Shown here: positions 1-6,480 of the stretch, in pieces
Layout: each line of letters opens with the position of its first letter
Numbering within the stretch: position 1 is the stretch's first letter
DNA from: CAYLXP01 sp964387425
GTDB taxonomy: Bacteria; Verrucomicrobiota; Kiritimatiellia; UBA8416
Direction of reading: 5' to 3'
NCBI GenBank assembly: GCA_964387425.1
Contig: CAYLXP010000114.1
Location: 1 to 17,936, forward strand
Length of the DNA stretch: 17,936 nucleotides
Translations under genes and position numbers: made by a program
Notes under the pieces: model-generated
Seen by the model: only the letters and a program-made list of their open reading frames with translations
Told to the model about the DNA's origin: nothing
The model's database searches: none

Positions 1-549
1 TGCGCCCCCAAGGATCTGAAGGCCCAGACCGCGATGTTCAACCAGCAGGTGGACTTCGCCGAGATCCTCGACGCCAAGTACATTCGCGTCTTCCTGCAGG
101 CGCCGACGAAACTCGAGCGCTCCGTAGCGATGAAGAAGTGCGTGGCTGCATTGAAGCCGATCGCGGACTACGCGAAGAGCAAGGGGCGCGTCATTGTCAT
201 TGAGCCCAAACCCAAGAGCTACTCCGTATCGGGTGTATTCCTGGCAGAGCTGGCAAAGAAGATGGACCACCCCTCGCTGCGCCTGATGCCGGACTTCGGC
301 AAGATGAAGAGCGACGACATGTACGGCGGCACGAAGGCCATGATGCCGTTTACGGAAGTCGTCTCGGCCAAGATGCACGATATCCTGGCCGATGGCGAAA
401 CGGTGGACTTTGACTACCCGCGCCTGATGAAGATCGTCAGCGACGCCAAGTTCAGGGGCATCGTTGCCATCGAGTATGAGGGCAAGACTCCCGGCCAGGT
501 CGAGGGTGTCAAGGCGACCCAGAAGATCCTCCAGAAGCTGAACCGGTAG
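1..549 (+). CDS. Sugar phosphate isomerase/epimerase-like TIM-barrel protein (5'-truncated)
   Basis: The reading frame is open from the first base, so the gene starts upstream and only the last 182 residues are visible. The sequence has the alternating beta/alpha pattern of the xylose-isomerase-like TIM barrel family (AP_endonuc_2 type): YIRVFLQAP, then VIVIEPKP with a probable catalytic or metal-binding Glu, then LMPDFGKMK, VVSAKMHDI near the usual 'H-x-K-D' strand, and a C-terminal IAIEYEG-like strand followed by the closing helix. Proteins of this family isomerise or epimerise sugars or sugar acids using a divalent metal. The substrate cannot be read from the sequence, and cytoplasmic or exported location cannot be judged without the N-terminus. 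The next gene begins 39 bases after the stop on the same strand, so the two are probably cotranscribed. The family call is fairly safe; the exact reaction is unknown. Confidence 0.8.
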   Translation, partial: CAPKDLKAQTAMFNQQVDFAEILDAKYIRVFLQAPTKLERSVAMKKCVAALKPIADYAKSKGRVIVIEPKPKSYSVSGVFLAELAKKMDHPSLRLMPDFGKMKSDDMYGGTKAMMPFTEVVSAKMHDILADGETVDFDYPRLMKIVSDAKFRGIVAIEYEGKTPGQVEGVKATQKILQKLNR

Positions 550-588
550 TGTGGCCATTGGTCACTACTCTCAGACGTGGAGTTGAGA

Positions 589-1899
589 ATGGTTCGGTTG
601 GGGCTGTTGGCTTTGATCCTGCTGTCCGGTGTGCTTTCGACACATGGGGAGTCGCCCCTGGAGACGTTACTGAGCCGACCGCACATCCCGCTCGACGAGA
701 ATCGGATCTGTTTCTCCGACCATCCGGACTGGGAGCATCACCCTGCGGAGAGAATTCGTCACCGCTACGATCTGTACAAGCAGAGTGGTTGCCAGATGAT
801 TCGCGTACATGCGCTGTGGAGGGCGTTCGAGCCGCAGGAAGGGCAGTGGGACGAAAGCGCGCGCGATACGTTTCTGGACGAAGTGAAACGGTCCGGGTTC
901 AAGATCAAGCTGATCCCCGGAGTCATGATGGAGCCGCCACAGTGGCTATACAGGAAGTATCCCGGCACGCGGATGATTGATCAGTATGGTCACTACTCGC
1001 GCAACTGTATTAGCCATTGGTATCCCGGCTTGAAGGAGCTGTTGGCGTCAAAGTTGCGCCGAATCCTCAAGACCCTTGAGACAAAGGACATGCTCCACCA
1101 GGTGGAGCACGTCGTCATTGACTTGGGGCCGGCAGGCGAGGGGATCTACCCGGCGAACTGGACAATGGCGAGTATTCCCGGTGCGGAGGTGCGGAAGGAA
1201 GAGGCCTTCGCTTGTTACTCTCCGCTCGCGCAGCAGGATTTCAGACGTGAGATGCAGAAGAAGTATGGCGGCATCGAGACCGCCAACCGGGCATGGGGCA
1301 CAGCGTTCGAAGGCTGGGATGCGGTGGAGATTCCGCAGCCAGGAACCATTAAGGGCAAGTTCTGGAAGGATGTGCTCCTCTGGTACCGCGACAGCAAACG
1401 CAAGACGTTTCGGCTTCAGATTGAGAACGTCGTTGAGTGTATCAAGGAGTTCAATCTCCAGGCCAAACCGATGGTCTATCTGCCCGGACAGAGCCTGTGG
1501 CCGGAGGATATTGAGGAGTGCGCCAAGACCGGCGATGGCAATCACCGCGTGCGTCTCATGATAGACAACGAATACCTGATGAAGCTGGCCCACTCCTATG
1601 GTTGCATCCTTCAAAACACGGGATTCGAGAATGTTCCCGAAGTCCATGCAATGAAACGTCGAATGAAGCGGGACGGTATCGACCATACCCAGGTCTGGGG
1701 TGAGAATGCCGGGCACCTCAGGGGGGCGGGGAATCCGGTCAAGCTTGCCAACATCGTGATTGATGAAGGGCTCTGGGGGCTTGACTACACGCACACCCTG
1801 TTTGTTTTCGAGGAAGATAGCGTGACGCCGAATGAGCGCCTTCCCGAGCTTGTCGAAGCGGTACGCCTGCTTCGTCAGCACTTTGGGGAGGAGAGGTAG
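589..1899 (+). CDS. Exported beta-amylase-like (GH14-like) glycoside hydrolase
   Basis: Encodes 436 residues. ATG 589 is preferred over GTG 577 because GGAG at 579-582 lies six bases upstream of it and translation then starts at the head of a signal peptide (MVRLGLLALILLSG). The mature part looks like a clan GH-A type barrel: WRAFEPQEGQWD early, PPQWLYRKYP, then DLGPAGEGIYP around residue 184, which closely resembles the beta-amylase (GH14) acid/base segment GPAGELRYP. Further GH14-like landmarks follow in order: ACYSPLAQQDF, KGKFWKDVLLWY, the candidate base Glu near residue 347 (NTGFEN), and VWGENAG, which parallels GH14 VAGENAL. GH14 enzymes release maltose from alpha-1,4-glucan, but such distant relatives need not. 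GH42-like is the main alternative. It follows the isomerase-like gene closely and probably shares its transcript. Confidence 0.7.
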   Translation: MVRLGLLALILLSGVLSTHGESPLETLLSRPHIPLDENRICFSDHPDWEHHPAERIRHRYDLYKQSGCQMIRVHALWRAFEPQEGQWDESARDTFLDEVKRSGFKIKLIPGVMMEPPQWLYRKYPGTRMIDQYGHYSRNCISHWYPGLKELLASKLRRILKTLETKDMLHQVEHVVIDLGPAGEGIYPANWTMASIPGAEVRKEEAFACYSPLAQQDFRREMQKKYGGIETANRAWGTAFEGWDAVEIPQPGTIKGKFWKDVLLWYRDSKRKTFRLQIENVVECIKEFNLQAKPMVYLPGQSLWPEDIEECAKTGDGNHRVRLMIDNEYLMKLAHSYGCILQNTGFENVPEVHAMKRRMKRDGIDHTQVWGENAGHLRGAGNPVKLANIVIDEGLWGLDYTHTLFVFEEDSVTPNERLPELVEAVRLLRQHFGEER

Positions 1900-1905
1900 G
1901 GAGGG

Positions 1906-1923
1906 GGGGAGCAGCTGGTCCCC
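1906..1923 (+). other. Small stem-loop just after the GH14-like gene
   Basis: GGGGA at 1906-1910 can pair with TCCCC at 1919-1923 across an 8-base loop, seven bases past the stop codon. No T tract follows, so it is a weak candidate for a transcript end or 3' stabiliser. Confidence 0.25.
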
Positions 1924-1970
1924 TGTGTCGTTCCTGCGCTGGCGCACTCGACGGGTAAGCTCCTGGAGCA

Positions 1971-2105
1971 GTATTCGTCCTCCTGCGGACGCCGCTGCGT
2001 GCGCTCGGAGATCACACGCTACTGAAGAGCCCGACAGCGGGCGCGGACGCCTCTCAGGTAGCCGTTGGTCTCCGAACGACGGCAGCAACGCCCGAAGGGC
2101 GGTGA
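1971..2105 (+). repeat. GTAG-headed palindrome doublet, heads-in type, copy 1
   Basis: This 135-bp element recurs at 14429-14563 with the same length and about 16 differences by eye. The left arm contains the palindrome GCGTGCG-CTCGGAGAT-CACACGC ending in CTACT at 2019-2023. The right arm opens with GTAG at 2058-2061, followed by CCGTTG...CGACGG with TCTCCGAA in the loop, then a CGCCC-GAA-GGGCG hairpin (2089-2101). The two GTAG ends face each other. GTAG at the foot of an imperfect palindrome is the known signature of REP elements mobilised by RAYT (TnpA-REP) transposases; assigning this element to that class is inference. It occupies much of the gap between the GH14-like and HAD genes. Confidence 0.8.
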
Positions 2106-2152
2106 ATGCGTGAAGGTTTTTGCAGAAGGAGGCAGAAACTCCGCGCTACCCC

Positions 2153-2196
2153 TTGACACGGGCTCGGTCAGTCGTTAGTGTACAAGAACTGTATAC
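2153..2196 (+). promoter_or_regulatory. Probable sigma-70-type promoter for the HAD gene, with repeated GTRTAC motif
   Basis: A perfect TTGACA (2153-2158) is followed after 17 bases by TAGTGT (2176-2181), a weak -10 box. Just downstream GTGTAC (2178-2183) and the palindrome GTATAC (2191-2196) are repeated 13 bp apart, which could be half-sites for a repressor. The position, about 80 bases before the HAD start and after a repeat element, suits the start of a new transcription unit. The -35 box is convincing; the -10 box and operator are tentative. Confidence 0.45.
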
Positions 2197-2258
2197 GAGA
2201 AGGGCTTCCGGGCTCATGAGCAAATTGCGAAGGATTCGAACGAAAGGTGAATGAGGAG

Positions 2259-3242
2259 ATGAACATACCAAACCTTGGAACAGTGTCTGAAGAGGATGGG
2301 TTCGTGCCCCTGGCGCAGACGTCTGACGGTATTTTCAAGGTCGGCGTAGGCGGCGTGGAGTCGGTGACGGGGACAGGGGACGGAAAAGTAGAATTCGTCG
2401 GTTTTGAAAGCCATTCGCTGGCTCACGTGAAGTCAGCCATGGACTATCCTGCCTACTATCCCGTTCACCCGGTTCGCATGGAAAAGCCGATCAAGGCTGT
2501 GTTGATGGACCTGGATGGCACAAGTGTGCGTAGCGAAGAGTTCTGGATCTGGATTATTCAGCAATCCACGGCCAGTCTGCTTGGGGACCCCAAGTTTGAG
2601 TTGGAGGAGTCTGATATACCGTTTGTGTCTGGACACAGCGTCTCTGAGCATCTCCAGCACTGTATCAAGAAGTACTGCCCGGAGAAGACCGTGGAAGAGG
2701 CTCGCAAGTACTACTTTGAGCATACGCGGCGTGAGATGAACGAGATCATGGAGGGGCGTGGTCGCGAGGGGGCATTCGTGCCGTCTCCGGGACTAAAGGA
2801 GTTCCTCTACGAGCTGAAGGACATGGGCATTAAGATCGGCCTGGTAACGTCCGGTCTTTACGAGAAAGCCTGGCCCGAGATTCTGTCGGCCTTCCGAACG
2901 CTGGATATGGGTGATCCCAAGGAGTTCTACGACGCGATCATTACAGCCGGTTTCGCTATGCAGAAGGGGCAGGGCGCTGGTACACTCGGCGAGCTTTCGC
3001 CGAAGCCGCATCCGTGGCTCTATGCGGAAGTGGCTCGCGTTGGGCTGGGGCTTGAGTTTGCAGACCGGCACCAGGTGATTGGCATTGAGGACAGTGGCGC
3101 GGGCGTCTGCTCGATTAAGCTGGCCGGGTTTTCGGTCGTTGGGTTCGGTGGGGGAAACATCGACGAGAGCGGTACGCGCGGGCTGTGCGATTACTACTGC
3201 GATACATTTGAAGAGATATTGGGCGTGATACGTGATGCGTGA
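2259..3242 (+). CDS. HAD-superfamily hydrolase (beta-phosphoglucomutase/phosphatase-like) with N-terminal extension
   Basis: Encodes 327 residues. ATG 2259 is preferred because AAGGTG (2244-2249) lies nine bases upstream; GTG 2247 in the same frame is the alternative. All four HAD motifs are present: motif I MDLDGT (Asp nucleophile near residue 84, second Asp near 86), motif II VTSG (Thr/Ser near 197-198), motif III Lys near 249 in SPKPHPW, and motif IV GIEDSGAG (near 275-282). The helical cap sits between motifs I and II. This is the layout of soluble phosphatases and beta-phosphoglucomutases; the substrate is not evident. About 75 residues precede the HAD core, an acidic and glycine-rich stretch (FKVGVGGVESVTGTGDG) that I do not recognise. 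The last codons and the stop lie inside a CGTGATR heptamer array, so the C-terminus depends on the repeat sequence. No signal peptide, so probably cytoplasmic. Confidence 0.82.
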   Translation: MNIPNLGTVSEEDGFVPLAQTSDGIFKVGVGGVESVTGTGDGKVEFVGFESHSLAHVKSAMDYPAYYPVHPVRMEKPIKAVLMDLDGTSVRSEEFWIWIIQQSTASLLGDPKFELEESDIPFVSGHSVSEHLQHCIKKYCPEKTVEEARKYYFEHTRREMNEIMEGRGREGAFVPSPGLKEFLYELKDMGIKIGLVTSGLYEKAWPEILSAFRTLDMGDPKEFYDAIITAGFAMQKGQGAGTLGELSPKPHPWLYAEVARVGLGLEFADRHQVIGIEDSGAGVCSIKLAGFSVVGFGGGNIDESGTRGLCDYYCDTFEEILGVIRDA

Positions 3243-3265
3243 TACGTGATGCGTGATGCGTGAGA
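3224..3265 (+). repeat. Heptamer tandem array CGTGATR
   Basis: Five uninterrupted units CGTGATA/CGTGATG run from 3224 to 3258, followed by a degraded sixth (CGTGAGA). The array encodes the last residues of the HAD protein (VIRDA) and its TGA stop at 3240-3242, then runs to the next palindrome. Such short tandem heptamers are known as dispersed elements in cyanobacteria and other bacteria. Confidence 0.85.
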
Positions 3266-3266
3266 A

Positions 3267-3393
3267 GTAGCCCCGGCTTCTCCGAAGCCGAGGGCAGATC
3301 GCACGAATAACGTTGAGTCGTTCGGAAACGTTGATGAACGAAAGAACGGTTGAGATTGATCTGCGCTGGCCTTGAGGACAAGGCCGCGCTACT
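3267..3393 (+). repeat. GTAG-headed palindrome doublet, tails-in type, copy A
   Basis: The left arm starts with GTAG (3267-3270) and holds hairpin CGGCTTC-TCC-GAAGCCG (3274-3290) ending in GCAGATC (3294-3300). After a 57-nt spacer the right arm starts with GATCTGC (3358-3364), holds GGCCTTG-AGGA-CAAGGCC (3368-3385) and ends with CTACT (3389-3393). AGTAG pairs with CTACT and GCAGATC with GATCTGC, so the unit can fold as a four-way junction. Related copies lie at 6344-6471 and 10049-10172. It separates the HAD and GH38 genes. Confidence 0.85.
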
Positions 3394-3425
3394 GGCTGGA
3401 TGATGCAGCATACGGGATGAGTGAT

Positions 3426-6344
3426 ATGAAGGAAACAGAGATGCCGGTGGAGCCTGAAGAAGGAGCTGAAGAAGCGGCGACAGTGGCGAAGTGTCATTGG
3501 ATTTCGAATACGCATTGGGATCGGGAGTGGCGCTACTCGATGCAGCGCACGCGGCATATGTTGGTCTACATGATCGACATGCTGCTCGATATTCTCGAGA
3601 AGGAGCCGGAATTCAAGTCGTTTCACATGGATTCGCAGACGATTCCCATGCAGGACTACTTGGAGATTCGTCCGGAGCGCAGGGAGCAAGTCACTAAGTA
3701 CATTGAAGAAGGGCGCCTGCTGGTAGGCCCTTGGTTCGTGCTGCCGGACGAGTTCTGTGTTGGTGGCGAGTCACTGGTTCGCAACCTCCTGCTTGGGCAC
3801 CGCCAGGCGAAGGCCCTCGGCGGCGTCAGCAAGACGGGTTACTCGCCATTTGGCTGGGGACAGCTCTCGCAGATGCCGCAGCTCTACAAGGGCTTTGGCA
3901 TTCCGTTCGCCTCGTTCTATCGCGGGGTTAACACCGAAGTGGCTCCGAACTCCGAGTTTCGCTGGCAGTCGCCGGACGGGACCGAGATCGTCGGTTCACG
4001 CCTGGCCTGCCGTCCGCGCTACAACGTGTGGTACGTCCTCCAGCGGCCGGTATTCTATGGGCGCGAGGACGAGAACAACCGGCTCGCCCATTGGAGCAAC
4101 GGGGGTGGTCCGTTCCGTCTCGCAGACGGCGAGTTCAACGAGATCGATATGCGCTATGCCCGTCCGGAGTTCCATTACCATGAGGAAAACGTGGCGGAGC
4201 GCGCTCTCCAGGCGCTGGAGGAGCAGGACGGTGAGTGGACCACCGATCATCGCTTCTGGTCCTGCGGCCACGACTCCTCGTGTCCGGACATCCGCGAAGT
4301 CCAGATGATCAAGGACTCTGCCAAGGCGCTTGAAGGGAAGGCTGAAGTCTTCCATAGCACGTTCGCCGATTTTCAGAAAGGCGTTGTAGAGGATGCCTCG
4401 CCTGATCTGCCGCTGACCGTTGGTGAGATGCGCTACTACTACACCGATGGCTCGTCGTCGGTCCTGTTCGGCTGGATCACCTCTGCCCGAATGGACATCA
4501 AGAAACTCAACTACTGCACCGAGCGTTTATTGGGCGATTACGCGGAACCGATGGCCAGCTTCGCCTCGATGGCGGGGGCGGCTTATCCCCGTGGTTTCCT
4601 GGATGAGGCCTGGAACCAGCTTCTGCAGAACCACGGCCATGACTCCATCGGGTGTTGCAGCCGCGACGTTGTGCCGGAGGACATGATCTTCCGCTACCGC
4701 CAGGCCAACGAAATCAGTACCTGCGTCATGGAGCAGGCCTTCGCCGACATTGCGGGTGCGATTGACCTGGCCGATTGTGGTGAAGACAGCGTGGCTGTTG
4801 TCGCGTGGAACAGTCTGCCGCAGGGCCGCAGCGAGGTCGCTGAACTGGTTGTTGACCTACCCAAGGATATTGAGGCCGAAGACATCCGTATTGTTGATGA
4901 GTCGGGAACGGAGTTGCCGTACCAGCTCATCGAGATGAGCGATCGCTACACGGTGATCCAGAATCCGAATGACTGTGCGGACATGATGGCCATGGAGCGT
5001 TACCGTTTCTACACGGAACTCACAGACCTGCCGGGCTCCGGCTACAAGACCTTCTTTGCCAAGGCACGCCCGAAGTGGTCCAAGATGTCGAACAAGGAGC
5101 GCATGTTGTCGCGCACTATCGTTGGCAAGGTCAATGAGATGGAGAACGAGTTCCTTTCGGTTGTGATTCAGCCGAACGGAGCTCTCTCCGTGACGGACAA
5201 AACCACAGGCCGGACCTGGACGGATCTCGGTTACTTCCGCGATTGTGCCGAGATCGGCAACCCGTGGGAACACGTTGGTGTTCCGTTTGATGAAGTCCTG
5301 ACAACGCTCGGCGAGCAGGCTCGTATTGCCCGTATTGTCTCCGGTGACCTGGTCACGACCTACCGGGTAGAGTTGGACTGGGAGCTGCCGCGCAGCCGTA
5401 GCGCTGACGAAACGCGCCGCTCCGAGGATCGTGTGCCGTGCAAAATCGTCAACCTCGTGACGCTGCGCAAGGGGCAGCCCTGGGTCGAGATCGAGTCGAC
5501 GATCGAGAATGCCGCGGAAGACCACTACCTTCAGGTCTCATTCCCGACGCATGTCGAAGCGAAGAGTACGTTTGCGTCAACGCCGTTCGATGTCGTTGAG
5601 CGTGACATCCAGCTCCCCGATCCGGGTGAGTACGATGAAGACATACAGACCGAGCACCCCATGGATCGTTTCGTGGCCGTTCAGGATGGCAAGGCCGGTG
5701 TAGCACTGCTCAACGAGGGGCTCAAGGCCTACGAGGCGCACGAAGATGATGACCAGACGCTTAGCCTCACGATGCTACGCTGCTTCCCGCTGCGCATCTG
5801 TATCACCAACCTGGAGATGACGGATTACAGCAGCCAGGACAACGGTTCGCAGTGCCTTGGTACGCACACCTTCAAGTACGCGTTCATGCCGTTCGAAGGA
5901 ACGGTGGAGTCCGCGAAGATCTGGCAGACGGCGGAGCGTTTCAATCACACGGTACGGGCGGCCCAGATCGGTCCTACGGCAGGCGGCAAGCTGCCCATGG
6001 TGCACTCGTTCCTCGAGCTCGAGAACGATGCCCTGCATGTCAGTGGCGTCAAGCAGAGCGAGACTGGCGAAGGCTGGATCGTGCGTCTCTTCAACCCGAC
6101 TGATAGCACGCAGGGTGGCAAGATTTGCCTAAATGGCGGCATGGTGCCGCCCGCGGCCCAGTCACCGGTTGAGCGCCAGGCCGCGGGCTTTGCGCTGCCT
6201 GCAGATACGGGTAAGCTGTGGAGCACGGCTCGGCTCGTCGATCTGGAGGAGAACGAGACCGAAGCGCTGGAACTTGATGGCGACGGGGCGGTGAGCTTGG
6301 ACGTGACGAAGAAGAGAATCGTGACGGTGGAGTTTCTGCCATAG
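3426..6344 (+). CDS. GH38 alpha-mannosidase-like protein with altered catalytic site
   Basis: Encodes 972 residues from ATG 3426; ATG 3417 is equally in frame, and anything further upstream would translate the palindromic repeat. GH38 features in order: NTHWDREW (zinc His and Asp near 30 and 32), DSQTIPMQDYLEIRPE, EEGRLLVGPWFVLPDEF, SLVRNLLLG, then GYSPFGWGQLSQMPQ, the C-terminal zinc His in NHGHDSIGC near 405, and a long beta-sandwich region. Family members normally have P-D-x-F-G in the fourth block, where Asp is nucleophile and zinc ligand. Here that position is Phe (near 142) or, with a gap, Ser; no Asp is present. Normal GH38 enzymes trim alpha-mannosyl residues with retention. This protein may therefore be inactive, use another residue, or act on a different glycan. 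There is no signal peptide, so it is probably cytoplasmic, acting on imported oligosaccharide. Confidence 0.85.
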   Translation: MKETEMPVEPEEGAEEAATVAKCHWISNTHWDREWRYSMQRTRHMLVYMIDMLLDILEKEPEFKSFHMDSQTIPMQDYLEIRPERREQVTKYIEEGRLLVGPWFVLPDEFCVGGESLVRNLLLGHRQAKALGGVSKTGYSPFGWGQLSQMPQLYKGFGIPFASFYRGVNTEVAPNSEFRWQSPDGTEIVGSRLACRPRYNVWYVLQRPVFYGREDENNRLAHWSNGGGPFRLADGEFNEIDMRYARPEFHYHEENVAERALQALEEQDGEWTTDHRFWSCGHDSSCPDIREVQMIKDSAKALEGKAEVFHSTFADFQKGVVEDASPDLPLTVGEMRYYYTDGSSSVLFGWITSARMDIKKLNYCTERLLGDYAEPMASFASMAGAAYPRGFLDEAWNQLLQNHGHDSIGCCSRDVVPEDMIFRYRQANEISTCVMEQAFADIAGAIDLADCGEDSVAVVAWNSLPQGRSEVAELVVDLPKDIEAEDIRIVDESGTELPYQLIEMSDRYTVIQNPNDCADMMAMERYRFYTELTDLPGSGYKTFFAKARPKWSKMSNKERMLSRTIVGKVNEMENEFLSVVIQPNGALSVTDKTTGRTWTDLGYFRDCAEIGNPWEHVGVPFDEVLTTLGEQARIARIVSGDLVTTYRVELDWELPRSRSADETRRSEDRVPCKIVNLVTLRKGQPWVEIESTIENAAEDHYLQVSFPTHVEAKSTFASTPFDVVERDIQLPDPGEYDEDIQTEHPMDRFVAVQDGKAGVALLNEGLKAYEAHEDDDQTLSLTMLRCFPLRICITNLEMTDYSSQDNGSQCLGTHTFKYAFMPFEGTVESAKIWQTAERFNHTVRAAQIGPTAGGKLPMVHSFLELENDALHVSGVKQSETGEGWIVRLFNPTDSTQGGKICLNGGMVPPAAQSPVERQAAGFALPADTGKLWSTARLVDLEENETEALELDGDGAVSLDVTKKRIVTVEFLP

Positions 6345-6471
6345 TAGCCCCGGGCCGTCTCGGCCCGAGGGCGGATCGTACATGAGGCCCTGCATTGATC
6401 GGAGGGGTTTGGTGAGTACACTGGGTGGTCTAGTTGATCTGCGCTGGCCTCGAGGACGAGGCCGCGCTACT
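6344..6471 (+). repeat. GTAG-headed palindrome doublet, tails-in type, copy B
   Basis: The left-arm GTAG (6344-6347) begins on the last base of the GH38 stop codon. The left hairpin is GGGCC-GTCTC-GGCCC with tail GCGGATC (6371-6377). After a 58-nt spacer the right arm has GATCTGC (6436-6442), hairpin GGCCTCG-AGGA-CGAGGCC (6446-6463) and CTACT (6467-6471). Relative to copies A and C, both stems carry paired changes that keep base pairing, and the inner stem keeps a G-T wobble. Confidence 0.85.
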
Positions 6472-6480
6472 GGGCGAGCG

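Noticed and set aside
1048..2088. Long open frame on the - strand
   Set aside because: It is antisense to the GH14-like gene, and its N-terminal part is a translation of the palindromic repeat. No recognisable domain.
2126..2133. Strong Shine-Dalgarno-like AAGGAGG
   Set aside because: No start codon or open frame at suitable distance; it lies upstream of the promoter candidate.
3372..3425. Upstream extension of the GH38-like protein
   Set aside because: It starts at a TTG inside the palindromic right arm and encodes repeat-derived residues.
2793..3689. Open frame on the - strand with repeated 'SRITHHV'-like peptides
   Set aside because: The peptide repeats come from the CGTGATR heptamers read backwards; the rest is antisense to the HAD and GH38 genes.
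6344..6377. Rho-independent terminator at the left arm of the element
   Set aside because: The hairpin is strong but no T tract follows in any of the three copies.
6382..6480. Upstream extension of the first sulfatase
   Set aside because: It would translate the repeat and bury the signal peptide 33 residues inside the protein.
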